Positions 1-6,200 of a stretch of 6,543 nucleotides of DNA are shown piece by piece. The position numbers and the translations under genes are program-made. The DNA is from Deltaproteobacteria bacterium CG07_land_8_20_14_0_80_60_11 (GTDB taxonomy: Bacteria > Desulfobacterota > Desulfobaccia > Desulfobaccales > 0-14-0-80-60-11). Where the stretch lies: contig PEWM01000155.1 of the NCBI GenBank assembly GCA_002779455.1, positions 1 to 6,543 of the forward strand, in the 5' to 3' direction. The notes beneath the pieces are model-generated. The model had not been told where the DNA came from. It ran no database searches and was given only the letters and a program-made list of their open reading frames with translations. How positions within the stretch are numbered: position 1 is the first letter of the stretch; every line of letters begins with the position of its first letter.

Positions 1-1
1 C

Positions 2-619
2 CATCTCACGGCCACCCTGGAAAAGAGAGCCCGCTTCGTCGACCCGGCCAAGTGCACGGGATGCGGAACCTGCCTGGAAGTCTGTCCTATCCGCTTTGAG
101 GTGCAATTACCGGAAGAGGCGGCCCGGGCCCGCACCGCTTACGCCGAGGTCACGGACGAAGGCGTGGTGGCCGGGATCATCGCCACCTACCGGGATGAGC
201 CCGGGAATTTGCTCCCCGTGATGCTGGACATTAACCGGCATTTCAACTGGCTGCCCCGCCCCGCCCTGGAACACATCTCGGACGAGTTGAAGATCCCTCT
301 GACGGAGATTCTCCGCGTCGCCAGCTTTTACAACGCCTTCAGTCTGACCCCCCGGGGCAAAAACATCATCAATGTCTGCCTGGGCACCGGTTGCTTTGTC
401 AAAGGCTCGCCCCGCCTCCTGGAGCGGATGGAGCGCAAGCTGGGCATCAAGCACGGCGAGACCACGGAAGATATGGCGTTCACCCTGGAGGTGGTCCGGT
501 GCATCGGCTGCTGCGCCCTGGCGCCGGCCATCCGCATAGGCGGGGCCACCTTTGGGCGGGTAAATCCCGACCAGGTGGCCAAAATTATCGATTCCTACAT
601 CGAAACGGCCAGCTTATGA
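2..619 (+). CDS. nuoE: NuoE-like [2Fe-2S] subunit with N-terminal HdrA-type ferredoxin motif (5' end outside window)
   Basis: The frame is open from the left edge to the TGA at 617-619, so 205 residues are visible and the true start is off-window. Codons 53-88 encode a [4Fe-4S] motif, CTGCGTCLEVCP. It is preceded by ARFVDPAK, which resembles the entry into the ferredoxin domain inserted in the FAD domain of HdrA proteins. From about base 164 the protein is a typical NuoE/HydC subunit with a thioredoxin-like [2Fe-2S] fold. Its four ligand cysteines lie at codons 377, 392, 500 and 512 (VCLGTGC and CIGCCALAP). NuoE subunits pass electrons to or from the NuoF FMN/FeS chain. A GTG at 101 could serve as a start for NuoE alone, but it has no clear Shine-Dalgarno and would leave the upstream ferredoxin frame without a stop, so I prefer a fusion. 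The gene overlaps the next by ATGA. Family assignment is secure; the fusion is very likely; the upstream domain content is inferred. Confidence 0.9.
   Translation, partial: HLTATLEKRARFVDPAKCTGCGTCLEVCPIRFEVQLPEEAARARTAYAEVTDEGVVAGIIATYRDEPGNLLPVMLDINRHFNWLPRPALEHISDELKIPLTEILRVASFYNAFSLTPRGKNIINVCLGTGCFVKGSPRLLERMERKLGIKHGETTEDMAFTLEVVRCIGCCALAPAIRIGGATFGRVNPDQVAKIIDSYIETASL
616..619 (+). other. ATGA start/stop overlap (translational coupling)
   Basis: The ATG of the NuoF-like gene (616-618) overlaps the TGA of the NuoE-like gene (617-619). No convincing Shine-Dalgarno lies in the 15 bases upstream, so the NuoF-like start probably depends on ribosomes finishing NuoE. That would give near-equal amounts of the two subunits. 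Confidence 0.85.
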
Positions 620-2526
620 AAATCGCCAATCTGGAGCAACTTAAAAAAATCAAAGAGCAGGGTCTGCGCCTGACCTATCCCGACAAGATCAAGATCATGG
701 TGGGGATGGCCACCTGCGGCATCTCCGCCGGGGCGGACAAGGTCTATGCGGCCCTGGCCCAAAGAATCGCCGAACTGGGCCTGGACGTCGTCCTGGCGAA
801 GACCGGCTGCATCGGCTTTTGCCAGCGGGAGCCCCTGGTGGACGTGGTCTATCCCAAGCAGGTGCGCCTGACCTACCAGGCCATGACCCCGGAGTCGGCC
901 GCCGCCCTGGTGGAAGCCCTGAAAGAAGGGCGGATTTATGCAGACCAGACCTTGTGCCGCATTGACCAGGAAGATTTTCTGGTGGAGGGCGTGGTCAGGC
1001 CCTATGCCAATCCTCATCCCCCGGAATTGCCGGCGGAGTTTCCCAAATATGAAGATCTGCCCTTCTTCAGCAAACAGGTGAAGATCTCGTTGCGGAATTG
1101 CGGCTTCATCAATCCCGAGAGCATCGAAGAATACATCGCCCGGGGAGGCTATCAAGCCCTATTGAAGGCGGTCACCGCAATGACCCCGGAAGCGGTGATT
1201 GCCCAGGTCAAGGCCTCGGGCCTGAGGGGCCGGGGCGGCGCCGGCTTTCCCACCGGGCTCAAATGGGAATTCTGCCGGAAGGCCCCGGGAGACGTCAAGT
1301 ACGTCATCTGCAATGCCGACGAAGGCGACCCCGGGGCCTTCATGGACCGAGGCATCCTGGAGGGCGACCCCCATGCCGTCATCGAAGGCATGGCCATCGG
1401 GGCCTATGCCATGGGGGCAAAGGCAGGCTACGTCTACTGCCGGGCCGAATATCCCCTGGCCATCGAGCACCTGAAGACCGCCATCTCCCAGGCCGGAGGT
1501 TACGGTCTCCTGGGGGAGAAGATCTTCGGCCGCGATTTTTCCTTCAAGTTAAAGATCCGGGAAGGGGCCGGGGCCTTTGTGTGCGGCGAGGAAACCGCGC
1601 TCATCGCCTCCATCGAAGGCCGGGTGGGCGAACCCCGCCCCCGGCCGCCCTTTCCGGCCCAGAGCGGCCTCTGGGGCAAGCCCACCACCATCAACAACGT
1701 CAAGACCTGGTCTCACATCGCCCCTATCGTCGCCCGGGGGGCCGAGTGGTACGCCTCTTTCGGGAGCGGCGCCAGCAAAGGGACCACGGTGTTTTCCCTG
1801 GTGGGCAAGGTCAACAATTCCGGCCTGGTGGAAGTGCCTTTGGGGATCACCTTGCGGGAGATGATTTACGACCTGGGCGGCGGGATCATCGGCGACCGGG
1901 CCATCAAGGCGGTGCAAACCGGCGGCCCCTCGGGTGGGTGCATCCCGGAGGAGTTTTTAGACACGCCGGTGGACTACGACTCCCTGGCGGCCCTGGGCTC
2001 CATCATGGGTTCCGGCGGCATGATCGTCATGGACGAAAAGGATTGCATGGTGAACGTCGCCAAATACTTCCTGGAATTTACCGGGGACGAATCCTGCGGC
2101 AAATGCACCCCCTGCCGGGAAGGGACCCTGCGGCTCAAGGAGATGCTGGAGGCCATCACCGAGGGCCGGGGCCAGGAGGGCGACATCGACAAGCTCATCA
2201 AGATGTCGAACCTGATCAAAAAGACCTCGCTATGCGGCCTGGGGGCCACCGCCCCCAATCCGGTGCTCACCACCATCAAGTATTTCCGGGAGGAATACGA
2301 GGCCCACATCCGGGATCATAAATGCCCCGCCAAGGTCTGCAAGCCCTTGATCACCTTCAGCATTTTAGAGGATAAATGCACCGGCTGCCAGCTCTGCCGC
2401 CTCCGGTGCCCGGGGGAGGCGGTGATCGGGGCCAAGAAAAAACCGCATCAAATCATCCAGGAAAAATGCATCAAGTGCGGCGCCTGTTTCGATGGCTGTA
2501 AATTTGATGCCGTGGTGGTGGCGTAG
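616..2526 (+). CDS. nuoF: NuoF/HydB-like NAD(P)H-binding FMN iron-sulfur subunit
   Basis: This 636-residue protein is the flavin and pyridine-nucleotide subunit of a soluble NADH-dependent complex (NuoF, HydB, HndC and BamH type). Residues 1-100 form a thioredoxin-like [2Fe-2S] domain with C34, C65 and C69 visible (TCGISAGA, TGCIGFC). The FMN/NADH Rossmann-like core carries LRGRGGAGFPTG (203-214) and NADEGDPGAF (233-242). A [4Fe-4S] site follows with C494, C497, C500 and C540 (SCGKCTPCREGT and SLCGLG). The C-terminus is a 2[4Fe-4S] ferredoxin with C588/591/594/598 and C618/621/624/628. E. coli NuoF has neither the N-terminal nor the C-terminal extension, so this is the soluble hydrogenase/bifurcation type and not respiratory complex I. 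I chose ATG 616 because its ATGA overlaps the upstream stop and homology begins there. The frame stays open back to 391, but that stretch translates out-of-frame NuoE. NAD versus NADP preference cannot be read from the sequence. Confidence 0.96.
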   Translation: MKIANLEQLKKIKEQGLRLTYPDKIKIMVGMATCGISAGADKVYAALAQRIAELGLDVVLAKTGCIGFCQREPLVDVVYPKQVRLTYQAMTPESAAALVEALKEGRIYADQTLCRIDQEDFLVEGVVRPYANPHPPELPAEFPKYEDLPFFSKQVKISLRNCGFINPESIEEYIARGGYQALLKAVTAMTPEAVIAQVKASGLRGRGGAGFPTGLKWEFCRKAPGDVKYVICNADEGDPGAFMDRGILEGDPHAVIEGMAIGAYAMGAKAGYVYCRAEYPLAIEHLKTAISQAGGYGLLGEKIFGRDFSFKLKIREGAGAFVCGEETALIASIEGRVGEPRPRPPFPAQSGLWGKPTTINNVKTWSHIAPIVARGAEWYASFGSGASKGTTVFSLVGKVNNSGLVEVPLGITLREMIYDLGGGIIGDRAIKAVQTGGPSGGCIPEEFLDTPVDYDSLAALGSIMGSGGMIVMDEKDCMVNVAKYFLEFTGDESCGKCTPCREGTLRLKEMLEAITEGRGQEGDIDKLIKMSNLIKKTSLCGLGATAPNPVLTTIKYFREEYEAHIRDHKCPAKVCKPLITFSILEDKCTGCQLCRLRCPGEAVIGAKKKPHQIIQEKCIKCGACFDGCKFDAVVVA

Positions 2527-2527
2527 C

Positions 2528-2538
2528 GGAATTAGGGA
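2528..2538 (+). repeat. Left arm of 11-bp outer inverted repeat
   Basis: GGAATTAGGGA sits two bases after the NuoF-like stop codon. Its exact reverse complement, TCCCTAATTCC, occurs at 3239-3249. The pair brackets the whole AT-rich island, including the REP hairpins and the RAYT gene. It could mark the ends of a larger inserted unit or be a relic of an older intergenic palindrome. The role is not established. Confidence 0.5.
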
Positions 2539-2573
2539 GATAGAGGAATTTTTCAAAAGAATTAGCGCGTAAT

Positions 2574-2578
2574 AAGGA
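2574..2578 (+). promoter_or_regulatory. Ribosome binding site of the RAYT gene
   Basis: AAGGA lies nine bases before the ATG at 2588. An in-frame TAA at 2573-2575 excludes any earlier start. The site sits in a small imperfect palindrome (AGGATTATCCT, 2575-2585) that could partly occlude it. Confidence 0.65.
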
Positions 2579-2587
2579 TTATCCTCC

Positions 2588-3151
2588 ATGTCCCATAAAT
2601 ATCAAATAAATGTGGAACAGCCGCCCTCGGCTGTTCCTGTAGGCGGTGAAAAGATCATTCCCAGGGCTAAGCCGGCTAAATCAGAATATCGGCGCACTTT
2701 ACCGCATCTTCAAGTTGACGATAAACCGTTGTTTGTTACATTCTCTACTTACAATCGATGGCAATTGCCTGATTCTGTTAAAGATTTGGTTCTAAAACAT
2801 TGTTTGCACGATCACGGAATCAAACTACAGGTCCACGGGGTAGTGGTTATGCCAGACCATGTGCATATGATATTTACCCCACTTAGGGATAAAGATGGCA
2901 ACCCCTTTGGTCTGGCTGAAATAATGAACGGTATTAAAGGAACTTCCGCCCATAGTGTCAATAAGGCCTTGAACCGCAGAGGCCCGGTTTGGCAATATGA
3001 ATCCTTTGATCATGTTTTGAGGTCTGATGAAAAGATAGCCCGTAAAGTAGAATACATCTGCGATAATCCGGTTCGAAAAGGGCTGGTTAACCAGGAAGAT
3101 GATTATCCGTGGTTATGGCGAGAATGGGTGGAGGGGGAAAACTCCCTGTAA
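2588..3151 (+). CDS. REP-associated tyrosine transposase (RAYT), Y1/IS200-like HUH family
   Basis: This 187-residue protein belongs to the Y1_Tnp (IS200-like) HUH superfamily, in the RAYT branch that acts on REP hairpins as single-stranded DNA. The core begins near residue 35 (RRTLPHLQ, then FVTFSTYNRWQLP). The metal-binding HUH motif is MPDHVHMIF (H91 and H93). It is followed by IKGTSAHSVNKALNRRGPVWQ and the C-terminal RAYT signature YICDNPVRKGLV (from Y156) and YPWLWREW. Length is normal and the frame is intact, so the gene looks recent or maintained. Its base composition is far more AT-rich than its neighbours: by hand count, bases 2701-2760 are about 38% GC versus about 65% for 4801-4860. 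The first 30 or so codons run through the left REP hairpin. At the usual nucleophile position the sequence is WQYESFDH, with Ser139/Phe140 where many relatives have Tyr, so activity is uncertain. The stop codon abuts the right REP. Confidence 0.92.
   Translation: MSHKYQINVEQPPSAVPVGGEKIIPRAKPAKSEYRRTLPHLQVDDKPLFVTFSTYNRWQLPDSVKDLVLKHCLHDHGIKLQVHGVVVMPDHVHMIFTPLRDKDGNPFGLAEIMNGIKGTSAHSVNKALNRRGPVWQYESFDHVLRSDEKIARKVEYICDNPVRKGLVNQEDDYPWLWREWVEGENSL
2608..2638 (+). repeat. Left REP-like hairpin, inside the 5' end of the RAYT gene
   Basis: This 31-base unit contains a 10-bp perfect stem, GGAACAGCCG (2614-2623) and CGGCTGTTCC (2628-2637), with a CCCT loop. It is preceded by AAATGT. The whole unit is repeated exactly in inverse orientation at 3152-3182. 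A GC-rich hairpin next to a RAYT gene is the hallmark of REP sequences, the presumed substrate of that protein. It lies within codons 7-17 of the RAYT reading frame, encoding roughly VEQPPSAVP. Confidence 0.88.
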
Positions 3152-3182
3152 AGGAACAGCCGAGGGCGGCTGTTCCACATTT
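3152..3182 (-). repeat. Right REP-like hairpin, directly after the RAYT stop
   Basis: This is an exact reverse complement of 2608-2638. The stem is GGAACAGCCG (3153-3162) and CGGCTGTTCC (3167-3176) with an AGGG loop, followed by ACATTT. It starts at the base after the RAYT stop codon (3149-3151). Similarity to the left copy continues weakly to 3186. Confidence 0.88.
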
Positions 3183-3193
3183 GTTTAGATTTT
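3153..3193 (+). terminator. Possible terminator or mRNA-stabilising hairpin formed by the right REP
   Basis: The 10-bp GC-rich stem at 3153-3176 is followed by ACATTTGTTTAGATTTT, a T-rich but interrupted tract. This could act as a weak intrinsic terminator after the RAYT gene. It could also act as a 3' exonuclease barrier protecting upstream nuoE/nuoF-like mRNA, as REPs in some E. coli operons do. Which applies is unknown. Confidence 0.4.
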
Positions 3194-3221
3194 GTTGAAA
3201 TTTAAAAGATAACTGTAATTA

Positions 3222-3253
3222 ATAAGGAATAGTATTATTCCCTAATTCCTTAT
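3222..3253. repeat. AT-rich nested inverted repeats upstream of the NuoG-HdrA gene
   Basis: ATAAGGAAT (3222-3230) pairs with ATTCCTTAT (3245-3253). A competing inner palindrome, GGAATA (3226-3231) and TATTCC (3236-3241), shares the left arm. The two hairpins are mutually exclusive. The outer one overlaps the first bases of a TATAAT box. This may be an operator-like or RNA switch-like element, or simply an AT-rich intergenic relic. Confidence 0.45.
3239..3249 (-). repeat. Right arm of 11-bp outer inverted repeat
   Basis: TCCCTAATTCC is the exact reverse complement of 2528-2538 and lies near the right end of the AT-rich island. The island is also flanked by a 9-bp direct repeat, TAATAAGGA, at 2570-2578 and 3220-3228. 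Confidence 0.5.
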
Positions 3254-3256
3254 AAT
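3251..3256 (+). promoter_or_regulatory. Candidate -10 box for the NuoG-HdrA gene
   Basis: A perfect TATAAT lies 26 bases before the ATG at 3283, which would leave a short leader containing the ribosome binding site. No good -35 hexamer is present at 16-18 bases upstream, so it would need an activator or be weak. Given the upstream REP hairpin, a local promoter would let the last gene escape polarity. The call rests on the -10 match alone. Confidence 0.3.
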
Positions 3257-3268
3257 GCAGAGTCCGTT

Positions 3269-3274
3269 AAAAGG
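3269..3274 (+). promoter_or_regulatory. Ribosome binding site of the NuoG-HdrA gene
   Basis: AAAAGG lies eight bases before ATG 3283. An in-frame TAA at 3268-3270 rules out any start further upstream, so the N-terminus of this protein is fixed. Confidence 0.6.
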
Positions 3275-3282
3275 CAAATAGT

Positions 3283-6200
3283 ATGATCAACCTGACCATC
3301 AACGATCGGCCCATCGAAGTTTCGGAAGGGACCACGGTCCTCGAGGCCGCCCGCAAGCTGGGCTTCACTATCCCCACCCTGTGCCATTTCGAGGGCCTCA
3401 AACCATACGGGGGCTGTCGCCTCTGCATGGTGGAAGTCACCGCCGGGCCCCGCACCCTGCTCACCACGGCCTGCACCTATCCGGTGGCCGAGGGTCTCAT
3501 CGTCCAGACCGACACCATCGAGGTGCAGGAAGCCCGGCGGTTTGTCATCGATCTGCTCCTGTCCCGGTGTCCGGCAGTCCCGGCCCTCCAGGTGATGGCC
3601 CAGCAGTTGGGGGTGGCCGGGCCCAGTTACCCCCAAGGCGACAGCGACTGCATCCTGTGCGGCAAATGCGTGCGGATGTGCCATGAAGTCCAACATGCCT
3701 CAGCCATCGCCATGATGGGCCGGGGGGCCAAACGCGAGGTTATGACCCCCTTCGGCGAGTTTTCGGCGACCTGCCGCACCTGCGGCGCCTGTCTCTTCGT
3801 GTGCCCCACCGGCCATATCAACGACCTGGCCAAAATCAGCGGCAAGACTCCCAAACCCAGACTTTCCGAATTCAACGCCGGACTCATGGCCCAGGGGAAC
3901 ATCTTCAAAACCTACCCCCAGGCGGTGCCCAAGGAGCCGGTCATCGACCGGGACAACTGCGTACACATGCTCACCGGCGACTGCGGGATCTGCGCCCAGA
4001 CCTGCCCGGCCGGGGCCATTGACTACGACCAGCAGGATGAACAGGTCACCCTGGACGTGGGCAGCGTTATCCTGGCGCCGGGGTTCAAGACCTTCGACCC
4101 CAGCGGCCTCACGGCTTACGGCTACGGCCGGTATCCCAATGTCTATACCAGCCTGGAGTTCGAGCGCATCCTCAGCCCCGGCGGCCCCTTGCACGGCCAC
4201 GTGGTGCGGCGCTCCGACGGCAAGGAGCCCAAGAAGATCGCCTGGATCCACTGCGTCGGCATGCGCAGCGAGCGGGAAGGCGAGCACCCGTACTGCTCCA
4301 ATTTCTGCTGCATGGTGGCCCTGAAGCAGGCGGTCATCGCCCGGGAGCACATCGGCCCGGAACTGGACATGGCCCTGTTCTACATGGACATGCGCACCCC
4401 CCGGAAGGATTTCGAAAAGTACATGGTGCGCATCCAGAACCAGGGGACCCGCCTGATCCGCTCCCGGGTGCACACGGTTTCGCCCGCGGGCGCCGGCGGC
4501 GACCTGGAGGTGCGCTACGTCACCGAGACCGGCGAGGTCGCGGACGAAATCTTTGATGCCGTAGTGCTCTCGGTGGGTATGGTGATTCCGCCGGACGTTG
4601 TGGCCCTGGCCGAGAAGCTGAAGATCCCGCTCAGCCCCAACAACTTTGTGGAGGCCAGCTGCTTCGAGCCCACCACCACCTTCCGGGAGGGCATTTTCTC
4701 CTGCGGCGCCTTCAACGGGCCCAAGGACATCCCCCAGTCGGTGATGGAAGGAAGCGCCGCGGCGGCCGCCAGTACCCGGTCCCTGGCCGCGGCCCGGGGC
4801 GCCCTGGCCCGGAAGAAGGAATTCCCGCCGGAACTTAACGTGCTGGAAGAGCCGGTGCGGGTGGGGGTCTTTGTGTGCAACTGCGGCCTGAACATCGGCG
4901 GGGTGGCCGATGTCCCGGACATCGTGGCCTATGCCCAAAATCTTTCCAACGTGGCCTATGCCCAGGAAAACCTGTTCACCTGCTCCCAGGACGCCCAGGC
5001 CGTGATGGTGGAAAAGATCAAGGAGCATAACCTTAACCGGGTAGTGGTGGCGTCCTGCAGTCCCTCCACCCACGCCCCCATCTTCCAGGACATGCTGCGG
5101 ACCGCCGGCCTCAACAAATACCTCTTTGAGATGGCCAACATCCGCAACCAGTGCACCTGGGTCCACCTGAACGAGCCGGACAAGGCCACGGGCAAGTGCA
5201 AAGACCTGGTGAACATGGCGGTGGCCAAGGCCAGGCTGCTCCAGCCCCTGGATTATATCACCGTGAGCGTCAACCATCGGGCCCTGGTCATCGGCGGCGG
5301 CGTCGCCGGCCTGACCAGCGCCCTGGCCCTGGCGGATCAAGGCTATGTCGTGGACCTGGTGGAGAGAAAAGACCGCTTGGGGGGAAACGCCCTTAAGCTC
5401 CACACCACCTGGCGGGGCGGACTGGTGAAGCCGCGCCTTGACGCCCTGATCCGGAAGGTGACCGGCCACGATAAGATCACCATCCACTATAACGCCAGGG
5501 TGGAAGGGGTGTCGGGGGTGGTGGGCAACTTCACCACGACCTTGTCCACCGGGACGGCGATCGAGCACGGGGTGGTGGTCATCGCCATCGGCGCCGAACC
5601 GCTGCGGCCCGAAGGCATGTACCTGTACAAACAGAACCCCAACGTCCTCCTGTCCCTGGACCTGGACATAGAGATCACCCAGAAGAGCGAACGCCTGAAA
5701 AAAGCCCAGGCCGCGGCCTTTATTCTGTGCGTCGGCTCCCGCACCCCGGAGCGGCCCTACTGCAACAAGGTGTGCTGTGCCCACGCGGTGGAGAGCGCCA
5801 TCAAGCTGAAAACTATCAACCCGGAGATGGACGTTTATATCCTCTACCGGGATATGCGCACCTATGGCGAACGGGAATCTCTCTACCAGCGGGCCCGGGA
5901 ACTCGGGGTGATTTTCATCCGGCATCACCTGGCGGACCTGCCCCGGGTGGAAGAGGCGGACGGTCGCCTGAAGATCACGGTCACGGATCAGATCCTGCAG
6001 ATGCCGGTGAGCTTCACGGTGGACTTTCTGACTCTGGCCACCACCATCATACCCCATCAGAACGCGCCCCTGGCGGAACTCTACAAGGTGCCCTTGAACG
6101 CCGAGGGCTTTTTCACCGAGGCCCACGCCAAGATCAGGCCGGTGGAGGCCTCGACCGAAGGCATCTATATGGCGGGGCTGTGCCACTACCCCAAGCCCAT

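Larger units (their letters stand above)
2527..2587. other. Short AT-rich spacer at left edge of the inserted island
   Basis: This 61-base spacer begins right after the NuoF-like stop and is markedly AT-richer than the genes to its left. It contains a weak hairpin at 2547-2563 (AATTTTT / AAGAATT with a CAA loop and one G-T pair). It also holds one arm of a long-distance inverted repeat (2528-2538) and the RAYT ribosome binding site. No strong terminator is visible here, so operon transcripts may run into the RAYT gene. Confidence 0.55.
2608..3182 (+). mobile_element. REP-rayt-REP unit (REPtron-like) inserted in the operon
   Basis: A RAYT gene flanked by inverted copies of one REP hairpin forms a compact 575-base unit. 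It is AT-rich apart from the hairpins and sits between two GC-rich genes of one electron-transfer complex. RAYTs are usually domesticated, single-copy genes associated with dispersed REPs, not self-mobile insertion sequences. Whether this unit moved in as such, or only the REPs spread, cannot be decided from one locus. No IS200-type target-site evidence can be tested without the empty site. Confidence 0.75.

Noticed and set aside
391..615. An N-terminal extension of the NuoF-like frame back to base 391
   Set aside because: This part translates NuoE coding sequence in the wrong frame and has no family similarity. Homology starts at ATG 616, which overlaps the NuoE stop.
101..619. NuoE as a stand-alone 172-residue protein starting at GTG 101
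   Set aside because: No Shine-Dalgarno precedes it, and the frame continues upstream without a stop through a clear [4Fe-4S] motif, so an in-frame fusion is the simpler reading.
1098..2321. A 407-codon plus-strand open frame inside the NuoF-like gene
   Set aside because: Arg-, Gly- and His-rich translation without motifs, fully overlapping a strongly supported NuoF-like gene; a composition artefact.
2..2526. Respiratory complex I (nuoE, nuoF, nuoG)
   Set aside because: The NuoF-like protein has a thioredoxin-like N-terminus and a C-terminal ferredoxin, and NuoG is replaced by an HdrA fusion without a molybdopterin-type domain. No membrane subunits are visible, so this is a soluble complex.
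2608..3182. A CRISPR array or attenuator based on the repeated hairpins
   Set aside because: Only two copies exist, in inverse orientation, flanking a RAYT gene; this fits REP elements and not CRISPR repeats.
3195..3223. A promoter built on TTGAAA (3195-3200) with a downstream AATTAA/ATTAAT -10
   Set aside because: The -10 match is poor at every allowed spacing; AT-rich DNA yields such matches easily.
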